From: Suillus spraguei
Taxonomy: Eukaryota > Basidiomycota > Agaricomycetes > Boletales > Suillaceae
NCBI GenBank assembly: GCA_016800925.1
Contig: JABCPU010000180.1
Location: forward strand, 62,001-126,000
DNA: 64,000 nucleotides
Direction of reading: 5' to 3'
Position numbers and translations under genes: made by a program. Positions 1-11,105 of the stretch are shown here, one piece after another. The notes below the pieces were generated by a model. That model was not told the origin of the DNA. It ran no database searches and worked only from the letters and a program-made list of their open reading frames with translations. Numbering within the stretch: the stretch's first letter is position 1; each line of letters opens with the position of its first letter.

Positions 1-1952
1 GCCATCCATGCTTGGGGTAAGCAAGCGGTTCGCGATGCAGGCCTTGTTTCAGACAAGCATCTAGAGGTACGAGCTAGGAGACAATTTACTAGGGAACACG
101 TCGGTACTCTTATCATCAGCCCCACTCGAGAGCTCGCTACGCAGATTGCCAATACCGCTATCAAGTTAACCCATCATCACAAGGATTTTGAGGTTAGACT
201 ATTCTATGGCGGATCAAGCAAGCGAATGCAAATGCGCGACTTCATGAAAGGGCGGAGGGACATCGTCGTAGCTACCCCCGGGCGACTTCGTGATTTGCTG
301 CAGTCAGAGCCTGAGGTAGCGAAAGGTATCAGCAAATGTAAAATGGTATGTCACCTGCGAGTTCAGCATGATCCCATTGCTTACTGAATTTTGGCCAGGT
401 GATATTTGATGAGGCAGACATGCTTCTTGATATGGGCTTCCGGGATGACATTGATGCGATTATGAGTTATTTGCCGCCTAAATCTGAAAGGCAGACATTC
501 CTCTTTTCAGCAACACTATCTCGGACCGTTCGCCAGGTTGCACAGACAGTTCTTGCTCAGGACCATAAATTCATTGACGTAGTTCCCGATAATGAATCCC
601 CAGTCCATGCACACGTCCCCCAATATCACACTGTCCTCCCCAATCCATCTCAACAGATTCCTCACCTTCTTCGTCTCCTCGCACACGACCAGCTTACAAA
701 CCCGGGAAAGAGCAAAGTCTTGTTATTCCTGCCCACGACACGCATGACGCAGCTTTTCGCGACACTCACTCGCGAGCTTTCAAAAGTAGTATTGCCTGCT
801 GGGGCGCACACCAGGGTGTATGAGATTCACTCTAAGCGTACACAGGACTCACGCATAGCCGCCTCTGATGCTTTCCGCGCTGACAAGTCTGGAGCATCGA
901 TTCTCGTCAGCTCCGACGTCTCTGCACGAGGTGTAGACTATCCAGGGGTGACGCGGGTCATTCAGCTCGGTATCCCCGCCGCCACGGAACAGTACATTCA
1001 TCGTGTGGGACGCACTGGTCGCCAGGGCTCTACAGTTGGGCGTGGGGACTTAGTTCTTCTACCTTGGGAGATTGGCTTTTTAAGCTGGCAGCTCAACGAA
1101 GTTCCGCTAAAGCCAGTCACTTCAGATGAGCTCGCTCGCCAGGTCCAGGACCTCGCAGCTCGCTACGACGCTGACCCTCAAGCGGCATTCAATCAGGTAC
1201 CAATCAAGTCACATGATGTCAAAGGTCGACCGATGCGCAACGGACCCAAGATGTATGAGGCGCCGCTTTCACCACGCCTTTCCTCAGGAGAAATGAACAA
1301 CAGTATCACGGAGCTACTAAAACATATCGACGAAGAAGCCGTCAAGGAGACTTTTGCTTCCTTACTTGGCTATTATATTCCCAAGTCGCCTGAGCTGCGA
1401 GTCCAGAAGGGCAATATTCTGGCTGGATGTAGAAGTTGGTCAACAGAAGCATGCGGCCTACCTACGCCTCCATATGTCAGCGACAGCTTCCTGCAGAAGA
1501 TGGGCCTTAACGACGGACGCACGAAGCACTTTGGCAAGTCGTACCGGGACCCTACGTCCTCTGCGAGACCTACAAATTCATGGGAAAAAAGGGGCAAGCA
1601 GAACAACAGGTCTTTCGAGAACTCCAGGGGAAACTTCCGTCGGGACGAGCAGTTAGATAATGATGACCCCTCTGGCGATGTTGACGAGTATCGTGGTGCA
1701 CGTTATGGAAGGGAGAGGCCCAAGCCACGCAAAGAGTGGGATCGTGACAACCATTCTAGCGACGTTGAAGAGTATCGCGGTACACGTTATGGAAGCCAGA
1801 AGCCCAGGCCCCAAAGAGAGTGGGTGCATCCCAGTGATCCTTCTCGCAATACTGAAGAGTCTCATGGTTCGCGCTACGGGAGGGAGAGCAGACAATGGTC
1901 GCGTGATGCTCCGCGCCGCGAGAACAGCTCACGTGGGTTTGGCAATCGGTGA
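1..1952 (+). CDS. DEAD-box ATP-dependent RNA helicase, probably mitochondrial MSS116-like (5' partial)
   Basis: The reading frame enters at base 1, so the N-terminus and the Q/Walker A region lie outside the window. Exon 1 (1-345) and exon 2 (399-1952) are joined by a 53-bp GT-AG intron (346-398). Visible motifs in order are PTRELA (Ia), TPGRLRDLL (Ib), VIFDEAD (II, directly after the splice), FSAT (III), SSDVSARGVDYPG (V) and HRVGRTGR (VI), so both RecA-like lobes are represented. After the core comes a region ending in a stretch around LQKMGLNDGRTKHFGKSYR, then a basic, Arg/Gly/Tyr-rich tail with three repeats of the type RGxRYGRE. Family knowledge: such helicases unwind or remodel RNA with ATP, and those with this C-terminal layout include yeast Mss116, which helps mitochondrial group I and II intron splicing. 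Assignment to that subgroup is inference. No lesion is seen. Confidence 0.88.
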
Positions 1953-2116
1953 AGGATCGGCCATGATGCAATATTAATGTAAACCGCATACAATGCACCA
2001 CTCGACGTTCGTTATTAGCCTACAGTCACTTATTAATATCATCCATAGAGCATTCGCAAACGGCAATATTGATTCGGCATATTATTTATGGGTGGTATGC
2101 CATGATCGCTAGTTTT

Positions 2117-4512
2117 TTAGTCAGTCGGTGGTGTCATAGTTCCGACACCATTGGCAATTGGATGTTCCTGCGTACTTGTCCTCAGCGCCTCTTCACTAAT
2201 CATCGAATGTTCGGGGTGAGGCGGGCGGAAGGATCTCAGTTGCTCCTGAACCTGTTCTTCGAGATCAGATTGCCCGCAAGACGCTGCAATGAAGCCTAAG
2301 AAGGGCGGTGAAGGATTGAGTGGTCTCGAGCACAGCTCAGGATGAGCCTGTAAACCCATGAAAAATGGGTGATCTGCAATGATAAATCGCAACAGACTTC
2401 ATATCGATGGTGCACGACCATACCTTTGAGTTCAAGGATCTGCATTCTCTCCCCCTTTTCATCCTTGCCCACAAATGTAAGACCACTCTCCTGCAAACGC
2501 TGCACCTGTTCCGGATTGACCTCGTATCGGTGTCGATGCCTTTCCCACATTTTTTCATTACCGCCATATAACTTACGAGCTTTCGACCAAGACTCAAAAT
2601 CACGGTCAAATACTGTCGGTCGAAGACCCAGACGCATTGTTCCGCCCATATGAGTGCGTGAGATCTCAGGCATGAAAATGACAAAAGCATTCTGTGCGTC
2701 GTGGACGAATTCGGTTGATTGGGCATCTGCGGAAGTTGAGAGAAGCAATGGCGAACGAGAAATGGAACGAACCTGGTATGCCGAGCACGCTACGTGCCCA
2801 TTCTATCACAGCCATCTGGAAGCCCATGCAAATACCAAGGAAGGGTACCTCCTGCTCTCGTGCCCATTTGATGGCAAGAATCATACCTTCCGTGCCACGC
2901 TTCCCGAACCCACCTGGAACCAGAATACCACTGTCCCAATCTGAGTACCAGAGGATCTCCTAATCGTATGCACGGCCATCACTTACCCAGCACCAACAAC
3001 TGCTCGCCACGCATCATGGTATTTAGCAGGATCAGACTCCTGCGTTGAAGGCTCCAGGTCCGATGACTCAACCCACTACGCAACATCACTATAAGTCATT
3101 TATTCTCAGGGCACCAATACAACCAACCTGAATAGTGAGTTTCCTGCGAACACGGAATGCAGAATGTTCAAGGGATTTTATGACAGACATGTACGAGTCT
3201 TTCAAATCGGTGTACTTCCCAACAAGAACGATTTTGACCTCGTCAAAAAGGCGTTCTTGCCTGGACAATGGGACATGAGAAGCGATGATAGAGGAAGAGA
3301 GATAGCAGTACCCTTTTGTCACACTTCTCCACTTCGCTTCCAAGGACAACCCCTTGGAAATCCACTCCTGCGTGATGTTCAAACTTGCGAGATTGAGCCG
3401 CTTACGGAGATACTCGAGAATTCCTTGTGACTGCAAGAGTAGAGGGACGTGATAGACAGACGAGACATCATGAACACCTATCACCTGCTCCGACGCAACG
3501 TGACAGAACATAGAAATTTTGTCCTTGGTAGAGGATTCAAGGGTTGGCGTCCCAATAACCGGCACGCAATCTCCAGACAACGTCAGGTGTGTCATTTGAA
3601 AACAATACATCACTTACTAGGTCGGGTAGCAAACCTAGCCCGCGCAGCGCATGGACAGTAGTCTGAGTTGGCTTCGTCTTCTGCTCACCATGCATATCGG
3701 GAACAAGTGAAACATGAATTAATGCGAAGTTATCGTGCCCGACGCGAAATTGGAACTGGCGCATCGCCTCTATAAACGGCGCTGACTCGATGTCTCCGAC
3801 AGTGCCGCCAAGCTACAAAGAAGTCAATATCACAATAGAAAGTATGACATACTGATTTTCACCTCGACGATACAGATATCAGGTTCCTCTCCCGATTCAT
3901 CCACCGGTACTTTTGAAACACGCTGTATCCAATCTTGAATCGCGTTCGTTACATGCGGCACGATCTAATCATAAAGAATTAAAAAGCAGTGAAGTACGTA
4001 ACAAGCGTCATGAACGTACCTGCACCGTTTTTCCGAGGTACTCCCCTCTCCTCTATTCACAATAATGAACTCTAGCCAAAAGCTCCAGAAAATAAAACCC
4101 ACCTCCTTATCAATGACTTCGCGATAGATTTTACCGGTAGTAATGTTATTGTCTTTGGATAGTGTAACGTCCAGGTATCTCTCGTAATTTCCAAGGTCTA
4201 AATCCACCTCACCACCATCGTTCAGAACGTAGACTTCGCCTGATGGACGAGTCTTAGACGTTTGTAGAGAAAGTCTCGCACTCAGACCTCACCGTGCTCT
4301 GTAGGTCGCATAGTACCGGCATCTATATTCATATAGGGATCTATCTTGATCGCTGTAACCTTGAGGCCTGCAGTTTTTAAGAGTAGGCCTGTCGAGGAGG
4401 CTGGGAGTGATAATAAACAACTAGTACAGCGTCAAAAGCGCTGTGTCGCACCGATAACACCCTTCCCGATCCCACTAACAACACCTCCAGAAACAAGAAT
4501 GTATTTTGTCAT
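2117..4512 (-). CDS. URA7: CTP synthase (glutamine-hydrolysing)
   Basis: The enzyme makes CTP from UTP, ATP and glutamine, the last step of pyrimidine nucleotide synthesis, in the cytosol. The start at 4512 gives [20 protein letters not shown], the classic P-loop N-terminus. A 51-bp intron (4401-4451) then leads to [20 protein letters not shown]. Further exons carry [29 protein letters not shown] and GEQKTKPTQ of the synthetase domain. The C-terminal glutaminase domain shows FLGICMGFQ (nucleophile Cys), [28 protein letters not shown] and GLQAHPE (catalytic His-Glu). The last exon runs to a TAA at 2117-2119. The gene is split by many short introns, several with unremarkable or weak donors. It converges with the helicase gene, with about 165 bp between the two stops. 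All catalytic motifs are present, so it should be functional. Confidence 0.9.
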
Positions 4513-4995
4513 CGCTGCAACAATCGTGAAGGTGGCAAGCAGATGAGGAGCTCGCAAAAGATTACGAGAGGACGCGTCGAAATTTTGGTGTGATGAACAA
4601 ATAAGGATACATATACATTGCCACTATTATCACCCCTGAATGACAGCGAACGTGTATGAGAAGATGATCTGAGGCTCTGTACATCACGATCCAGTAGCAC
4701 ATGTTCATCTAGTACATGCCATATCGCCGCAATCAAATGTTGTGCCGTATGAGGTCGTGTAACATAATATTTCGTGAGTAATCATAACATTTGAACAGTG
4801 AGAGTGACTCTTCGATTGAAGCAGTGACAGATTGGATACGTGCCCAGGTAGAGAAAGGAACTTGCATGGTCCATAATACTAGAAACTAGATCCGATGCTC
4901 ATATCAGTAAATGACCGGGGGAAGTTGATTGCGAGGAACGAAAAGAAAATGAGCGACTGTGTACTTTTTTTATAAAATGAAGTCCTCTCGTACCG
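4513..4995. other. Intergenic, 5' side of CTP synthase
   Basis: No ORF with recognisable content is seen. The segment should hold the promoter and leader of the minus-strand CTP synthase gene. Beyond about 5000 it merges into the decayed endoglucanase fragment. Confidence 0.4.
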
Positions 4996-5009
4996 TCACA
5001 GTCGGATCA

Positions 5010-5560
5010 GCCTAGTGCCCAGTCTGTCGTGACGCGTAGTCAGCACAAGGGTCCACATTGCACTGGCTGGCACCGCCAGTCTGATGAGGACTTGACATTC
5101 ATCAATGGTTATGGAGCCAGAAGGCTCCATAGATTCTTCGCTAAGCATGGTGACCCTCAATGATATTATTAGATTTTAGCAGAGCCATAGCCCTAAAATA
5201 TGGTTGAACTAATGAGCTGTAATCGAAATACTCATGGACGACCATAATGAGGTGGGTCTGTGCCTCGGCGTCCCACACTATGCCCAGGGTCTCAGAAGAA
5301 CCGCTGGAAACAGGAGTCTCCGCAGACCTGTAATCGTCGCCGTGGAGGTAAGATGATAGTCCAGTGTTCCTAGATGGCGAATATACATAAGGTTCGATTG
5401 AACTACGTACTTGAACTACTAGAATGGCCTCAACTTCAGCCTTCGTTCTCAGAGATGTTTCATGAAGAGTACATACCTGAACAGTTGTAAATGCAAAGTC
5501 GTCGTCAGGAATGGTTCAGCCCACGCCCTATCTACGCAACGATCGACCCTAGGTTAAGAT
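5010..5560 (-). pseudogene. GH5 endoglucanase pseudogene fragment, paralogue of the gene at 12601-14214
   Basis: Read on the minus strand, two blocks match the intact cellulase further right. One (about 5230-5380) reads like SSGSSETLGIVW then LIMVVHEYFDYSS, parallel to SSGSADALASVR and LIMDVHKYLDVDAS in the functional gene. The other (about 5030-5100) reads TGGASQCNVDPCADY, parallel to TGGGNVDSCVRY. A third stretch (about 5400-5510) keeps the exon end coding TVQ followed by an intron and AEVEAI, matching TVQ and AVSAI of the gene. The codon aligned to the catalytic nucleophile Glu (GAG in the gene) reads CAG here. No continuous reading frame or start is visible, and the N-terminal half is missing. 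I infer a dead duplicate left by local duplication. Confidence 0.65.
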
Positions 5561-5813
5561 GCCATGTCACGTGAGAAAATAACTGTGTTGATCCGAAAGC
5601 CCTGGCTCCAGAGGGCTTGAACTCATGCCAAGCCCTTAAGAAAAGCTTGGGCGCATGCAGAAAATGGAGTACTTACTTTACAATCCTATACAGTGGCTAT
5701 ATCTATGACCCGGATGGGATGAATCTCTGTTGGCAAAATATTGCTCCCATAGTCAATTGTGGGCAATATAAGAACAGGACATTGATTCGATTCGACCAGC
5801 TTGCAATTGACTG

Positions 5814-7481
5814 TTACGATACATTGGACAGATTGACCTGAGAAGGCATCTCCCATCCCATTATCGCCCCAATCAGATTCTGTGCAGCACGAGTTGCCAT
5901 TTCTAGTCGAGTTTCTGTTGTAGCGCTTGCAATATGAGGCACTATCACACATCTGCATAGCAAATATTAGTATGGCTGGGAAAATCGAATCAGGTAAAGC
6001 TTGCACTGACTTCGGCTCTTTAACAAGAGGATGATCAATCATGACATTGGGTTCTCCTTCAACAACATCCAATCCAGCACCCCAGATCCATCCTTCTCTC
6101 AGAGCCTTCGCCAGAGCATCTGAGTCAACTAACGTCCCGCGACTCGCGTTCACGAGGACGCTGGTCCTTTTCATCTTCCTAAGCAATGGCTCATTTATAA
6201 TGTGATACGTTTCGCTCCCTCCAGGAGCAAGCACAAAGAGAACGTCACTTTCCCGCGAAAGTTCATCGATGTCCACCTTAGAGACTGCTTGAAGCTTGTG
6301 TTGTTTTGCGAGCGCAGCATCCCGAGCGTGGTTTGGAGGTGAGGACGGGTTTGAAGAATACAAACAGTGTGTGATCCCGAACGGTACCAGGCGCGCTAGC
6401 GTCGCTTGTGCAATTCGTCCAAAACCCAAAAACCCAATTTTCCTAGTCGGGGACGCGGTCGTGGTACTAAGTTGTGGTCCGCACATGCCAAAAGGAGCCC
6501 ACGAGAAAGTTGCCCACTGATATCGATCCTTCAGCATTGGAGATCCCCAAAGGATACGAACAACCGACCTGACCCCTTTGAACAAGGTCCACGCCAACAC
6601 CTCCGTTTCGGCCAGCCATGAGAGCGAGCATGACCGACAGATCAGCAACTACATGTCACAAAGATAAGCGGTTTGGACTGTTTGTTCGGTGCCCTGTCCT
6701 ACCTGCATCTGTTAGGACATCAGGAGTATATCCCACTTTCAGACCACGTTGTGCTGCTTCCTTGAGGTCAATATGTTCTGCAGGCTGACGTTAAATGAAG
6801 CGCCGAGGCGATTTAGAACAGCAAATGCACCATATCCGACGGACATGGTGGATACCACCTTCAAAGAAGGTCCAGCTAGCAGAAACGTGTCAATCAAAAT
6901 TTAGCTAGACTCGGTGTGTGTCGCATACGTGCCCTTGTCTAGAAGCTCTGCATTAACCTGAGCAAGTCATTATCAGCAGACGTATTATCAAATACATCGA
7001 ACCATGATTATACTTTGTCCGTGAGCATGACAATCACCCCAGTCGCACCAGATATATTCTCCATCAACCACGACCGTTCACAGGCACTGTCGTGAGGCCA
7101 GACAACCAACTACAATCATCTGAGTAAGCCTCACTTTTCTAAGCCGATAAGAGATTAACTCACATCTAGCTCTGGTCTTGCCTCGAGAATGGGCATGACA
7201 TCGGGTCCGAGGTTGCGACATACGACAACTTTGGATCGTTGACTGTGTAGGTGGGATGCGACAGACATTAGTCGCTGGGTGGGTACAGAGTGTGTTACAA
7301 TTGACCCTGATGATGAAGACATTTTAGCCTGTCGTTCGCGACTACTACTCGAGTCTCTAGGTAAGTGGATGTAGTAAGAGAAATGTTGAAGTCCCCCAAT
7401 CGGGTCACGAAAACATACACGGTGAATACCACCAAACGAATAACTTGAACGTCTCAGAATCTGCATGACTGCCGTTGACAT
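5814..7481 (-). CDS. D-isomer-specific 2-hydroxyacid dehydrogenase (glyoxylate/hydroxypyruvate reductase type)
   Basis: NAD(P)H-dependent oxidoreductases of this family reduce glyoxylate or hydroxypyruvate. The sequence shows KVVVCRNLGPDVMPILEA near the N-terminus and WAPFGMCGPQL before the cofactor domain. GFLGFGRIAQATLARL is the GxGxxA-type Rossmann loop. NASRGTLVD holds the catalytic Arg, DVVEGEP the catalytic Glu and VPHIASAT the catalytic His. The last exon ends in LSNVS and a TAA at 5814-5816. Introns are short; one (between GRNGGVGVDLVQRGQ and WATFSWAPFG) has a weak GTCGGT donor. The start is uncertain: 7481 gives an Arg-rich leader of about 50 residues with few acidic residues, compatible with a mitochondrial presequence, while an inner ATG at 7322 (MSSSSGS) would give a leaderless form. 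The gene is divergent from SEH1 and shares its upstream region. Confidence 0.85.
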
Positions 7482-7671
7482 GATGTCGGATGAATAATAC
7501 TGTGGACGTTTGTTTGTCGTGGTTTAATTTTAAAGGCTTTGCCGCAATTCCTGGAAAGTTGAAACTAATCTCATATGCAAAACAGGACAACCATATACAA
7601 TCATTACTGCCTCGACGCGTGATTCAAAATTCTTCATCCCACTCGATTTTTCCGATAAAGCCTAGAGAATT
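7482..7671. promoter_or_regulatory. Shared divergent promoter region of the dehydrogenase and SEH1 genes
   Basis: The two start codons face away from each other across about 190 bp (350 bp if the dehydrogenase starts at 7322), so their promoters must overlap. No strong TATA box was identified. Confidence 0.4.
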
Positions 7672-9282
7672 ATGATACAAACTGGTCTCATCCAGAGCGC
7701 GCACAATGATCTTGTGACAGACGTAGCTTATGATTTTTATGGGCTGCGCCTGGCTACTTGCAGTCTCGATCAGAGGTACGTTACGTCCTCACTGCATACA
7801 CGTGTTTCTGCGAGTTGACTTACGCTGATGTCAAAGAATCAAGGTTTGGCAAGTAGACGAAAGCAATGGAAATTGGAACGTCGAAGATGACTGGAAGGCG
7901 AGCATGTTGGAAGACGCGTATTTGCGCTTATCAACCAGTTCATGCTAGGCTCACGACGCGACCGTCTCCAAACTAAGCTGGGCTCACCCAGAATTTGGGA
8001 CCATACTTGCATCCGCCTCTTTCGACCGTACGGTCAAGATTTGGGAGCAAACCAGCTTTGCATCGACAGCTGATTCCCAACCGAATGGTGCTGGTACTGG
8101 ATCTCCTCAGGCTACTTCAGGTGGTTCCTCAAGATGGGTGGAAAGGGCTGTATTGGTTGATGCAAGGGGTACTGTCCGTGCAGTCGAATTTGCCCCTCAT
8201 CATTTTGGGTTGAAGTTGGTACGTCAGTCGTTCATCCCGGTTGTAGATTTATGAGAGCTTCTGCAAGGCGACCGTCTCTTCAGATCATCACGTTCGTATC
8301 TACGAGTGCTTGGAACAATCATCGCTAGCCACATGGCAGGTTTCTGAAGAAATTGATGTCTCAACGCTCCCATCTGTATCTCTGTCGTCGTCGTACTCCG
8401 TGGCGTTCGCGACACCAACACAAACAAGTGCAACTCTTGAGGGTGCATCTGCAACCCTGGTTGCTCAAGCCCTGCAGCAATCGCAAAACCCCACCACTCA
8501 GGGACGACCCGGAATGGGGAATCGAGAAGCAGATGGAGGGTGGTGCATTTCATGGTGTAAAGATAGATATTGGGGGGAGATCATCGCGGCTGGCTGTGGG
8601 ATATCTGGTGTCATCAAAGTATTGCCACACTGTACTTTTTTTGACGTCGCTCACTCTGAATCACAGATCATACAATTATCTTCGTCTCGTCGACCTACGA
8701 CTCTCCTTACTTTAGACCCATCTCCTTCGCCGGCAGGGTTGCCCGCTGAGGCAGGAACCTCGCTTGCGAGCGATGGAGACACTCCAACACCATTTGCAAT
8801 CACGTCAGTGGCATGGGCGCCCTCCTGTGGGCGGTCATATCATCTCATAGCTACTGGAGGTCGCGATGGACATGTTAGGATATGGCGAGTTAAACCTGCG
8901 GAGGAAGAACTTGACGTTGAAGGAGAAGGTGGCGATCTTAAATGGTCTGCAAATGTAGTGGCAGATTTTGATCACCACAAGTACGTGCGATACGCACTCC
9001 CGTATGGCTTTGTTTCCTGATCATATTTATGCAGATCGGCGGTTGGCCGTGTCGAGTGGAACATCACTGGGTTTGTTTTTGTCTTTAGATATCACAGGCT
9101 GAATGGTTTATACTCATTCTTCCAGGACTGTCCTGTCATCCGCTGGAAATGATGGTCATGTGCGGCTGTGGAAAGCGACTATTGGTAATGTTTGGAGACC
9201 TGCCGGGAGCATCGGGATCGAGCAGTCGGAAGATACCCAAGATGTTGATGTCAATATGGGCGAAAATTCAATTGCTGAATAG
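7672..9282 (+). CDS. SEH1: Nucleoporin SEH1 (WD40 repeat protein of the Nup84/Nup107 and SEA/GATOR2 complexes)
   Basis: The ATG at 7672 opens MIQTGLIQSAHNDLVTDV and then YDFYGLRLATCSLDQ, the typical first WD blade of SEH1. Later exons read IKVWQVDE, SKLSWAHPEFGTILASASF, DRTVKIWEQ, VRAVEFAPHHFGLKL, HHVRIYECLEQ, WCISWCKDRYWGEIIAAG, YHLIATGGRDGHVRIWR and VLSSAGNDGHVRLWKAT, giving six or seven blades. The protein ends in IAE and a TAG at 9280-9282. Known role: SEH1 sits in the Y-shaped scaffold of the nuclear pore and in the vacuolar SEA complex that regulates TORC1. An intron inside GISGVIK/IIQLSS has a length divisible by three and is open, so a naive translation would keep it. The stretch between the middle blades is Ser/Thr/Ala-rich and longer than in compact homologues. 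No lesion is seen. Confidence 0.87.
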
Positions 9283-9377
9283 GTCGTTTGTATATAGTGC
9301 TCAGCGCCAGCGCTACTATTGATGTACTTCTGCTACTTTTCCGCATCACAATGGCCTTCTTTCCTATCTCTAAGAAG

Positions 9378-10214
9378 TCTCTAAGAAGAAAGGGAGAACG
9401 GGTGTGAAAGTTGTCGCTAGCTCGCGTGGCTTTCGCGTAGGGCCATGTGGTTTTCGCTAAAGGCCACGTTTTGTCGGTTAGCTCGCTTAATTTCTCGCGT
9501 GGTTTTTCCGAGTGCCGACTGTTGTCCCATTGTGTGATTGCGTGATTGCGTGATTTGGTCACGTGACTGCGTAGCTGCCATGGTTGTCTGAAGCTGGGGT
9601 AAAACCAAATTATTAGGATGGAGCTGAGGCCAGGGAGCCAAAGGGAGTGTGAAGCCAAAAGTGAAGTCAAAAAGGAGTGCAAAAAAGTGGAAAGCAAAAA
9701 AGGAGGGTACCAGGTTGGAAGTTGCCAGCAGGCTGGAAGTGTCCTCCCCCACCCTCAGGAAAAATCTTCTGATAGATTTCTCTTAAATTGGTTATATTTT
9801 GGCTATCAAAGAACTGAACTTTGTCATGTGAAAAATTATGTTATTTGTTTCAAAAGCTGCTATGATCATCATTAGGATGCAGAGATGGGGGGACAGAAGA
9901 GCATGGGGAGGAGAGAATGAAGGCATGGGAGATGGGAGACGGGAGACGGGAGACGGGAGACGGGAGACGGGAGACGGGAGACGGGAGACGGGAGACGGGA
10001 GACGGGAGACGGGAGACGGGAGACGGGAGACGGGAGACGGGAGACGGGAGACGGGAGACGGGAGACGGGAGACGGGAGACGGGAGACGGGAGATGGGAGA
10101 CGGGAGACGGAAGATGGGAGACGGGAGATGGGAGACGGGAGATGGGAGACGGGAGATGGGAGACGGGAGACGGGAGACAGGAGACAGGAGACACGAGATG
10201 GCAGACACAAGACG

Positions 10215-10247
<33 letters not shown>

Positions 10248-10793
10248 CAGGAGATGGGAGACACAAGATGGGGGACACAAGATGGGGGACACAAGATGGG
10301 AGATGGGAGACAGGAGATCGGGAGACACAAGACAGGAGACACAAGATGGGGGACACAAGATGGGAGATGGGAGGTGGGAGACACAAGATGGGAGACAGCA
10401 GACTGGTAAGAGGAAATGAGAGACAGGAGACCAGTAACAGGAGATGGGAGATGGGACACATGCATAATTTTGTCGTGTGACAACTTAATACTGTTGCCCA
10501 TTATTAAAACTTGACACAAAAGATTTATTCAAGTTAATAGTTTGCAGTAAATAACAATAATAAAATCAAAATCAAATGCAATGACATGAGGATGAGATGG
10601 GCAATAAACTCACAAAGATGGTGATGTGGTACTTTTACTTCTCTCAAAATATTGGTTAAAGTTATAATTTATTTCAAGACCTGTTATCATTATTAAAGAT
10701 AATTATTAGGATGAAGCCAAGGCCAGGGAGCAAAAGGAGTGCTTCGCACTCCTTTTGCTTCCTGTGCCGAAGGCACAACGGGTGGTGGACTCG
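9378..10793 (+). mobile_element. Helitron-like non-autonomous element, copy 3
   Basis: Its ends match two further copies at 44264-46093 and 46094-47527, which are inverted relative to this one. The left end begins TCTCTAAG (a second possible start is 9367). The right end is GGGTGGTGGACTCG followed by a flanking T. Sixteen bases before that end lies the hairpin TGTGCCGAAGGCACA, and before it the perfect palindrome GGAGTGCTTCGCACTCC within a longer stem. No transposase is encoded. The interior is a minisatellite (9927-10457) plus unique AT-rich sequence shared with the other copies. Helitrons classically start with TC, end in CTRR with a hairpin just upstream, and insert between A and T; this end reads CTCG, so the match is not perfect. 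Confidence 0.6.
9927..10457 (+). repeat. 7-bp minisatellite (GGGAGAC/GGGAGAT and variants)
   Basis: The first half is an almost pure array of GGGAGAC; the second half is mixed with GGGAGAT, GGAGACA and CAAGATG variants. By length it holds about 75 units. All six frames stay open because seven is not a multiple of three and no unit makes a stop; this is not a gene. Four consecutive units satisfy the G3-N4 spacing of a canonical G-quadruplex. Confidence 0.95.
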
Positions 10794-11105
10794 TAAACCA
10801 ACTACGGGGTCAGTTTGACGTGCGGACTTACAAAAGACTGACATTTGACAGCGGCACGTGGGAACGGCTTATCTAGTACCGATATAACCCAGGTCACTGA
10901 TCGATGCATCGTTATAGTCAAGATAAGACTTGACTCTATGCTGCCATAAAAATCCATCATTTGCCACACTTGCACTGCCAGTTCTGCCCGCAGCGCTGAT
11001 GAATGAAGGTGATTTATGAAGATAAGGCAAGTCCCGAGTTGTTCTCGTATTTATATCGTATCATATAAGACCAAACGACACACTGGTATTCCAACTCTCA
11101 AAGCC
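10794..11105. other. Intergenic, upstream of the methyltransferase gene
   Basis: No ORF or repeat is recognised. It should contain the methyltransferase promoter. A TATCGTATCATATAAGACC stretch about 50 bp before the ATG is the only TATA-like sequence. Confidence 0.35.

Noticed and set aside
2369..2963. Plus-strand ORFs over the CTP synthase gene
   Set aside because: They are antisense shadows of well-supported minus-strand exons.
9927..10457. CRISPR-like array
   Set aside because: The units are contiguous 7-mers without spacers, and the organism is a fungus.
9792..10519. Long open frames on both strands (for example repeats of MGDGRRE or SPVSRLP)
   Set aside because: They are produced by the stop-free 7-bp minisatellite, which is open in every frame. 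No start context, conserved domain or codon bias supports a protein. The same holds for 44931-45490 and 46554-46970.
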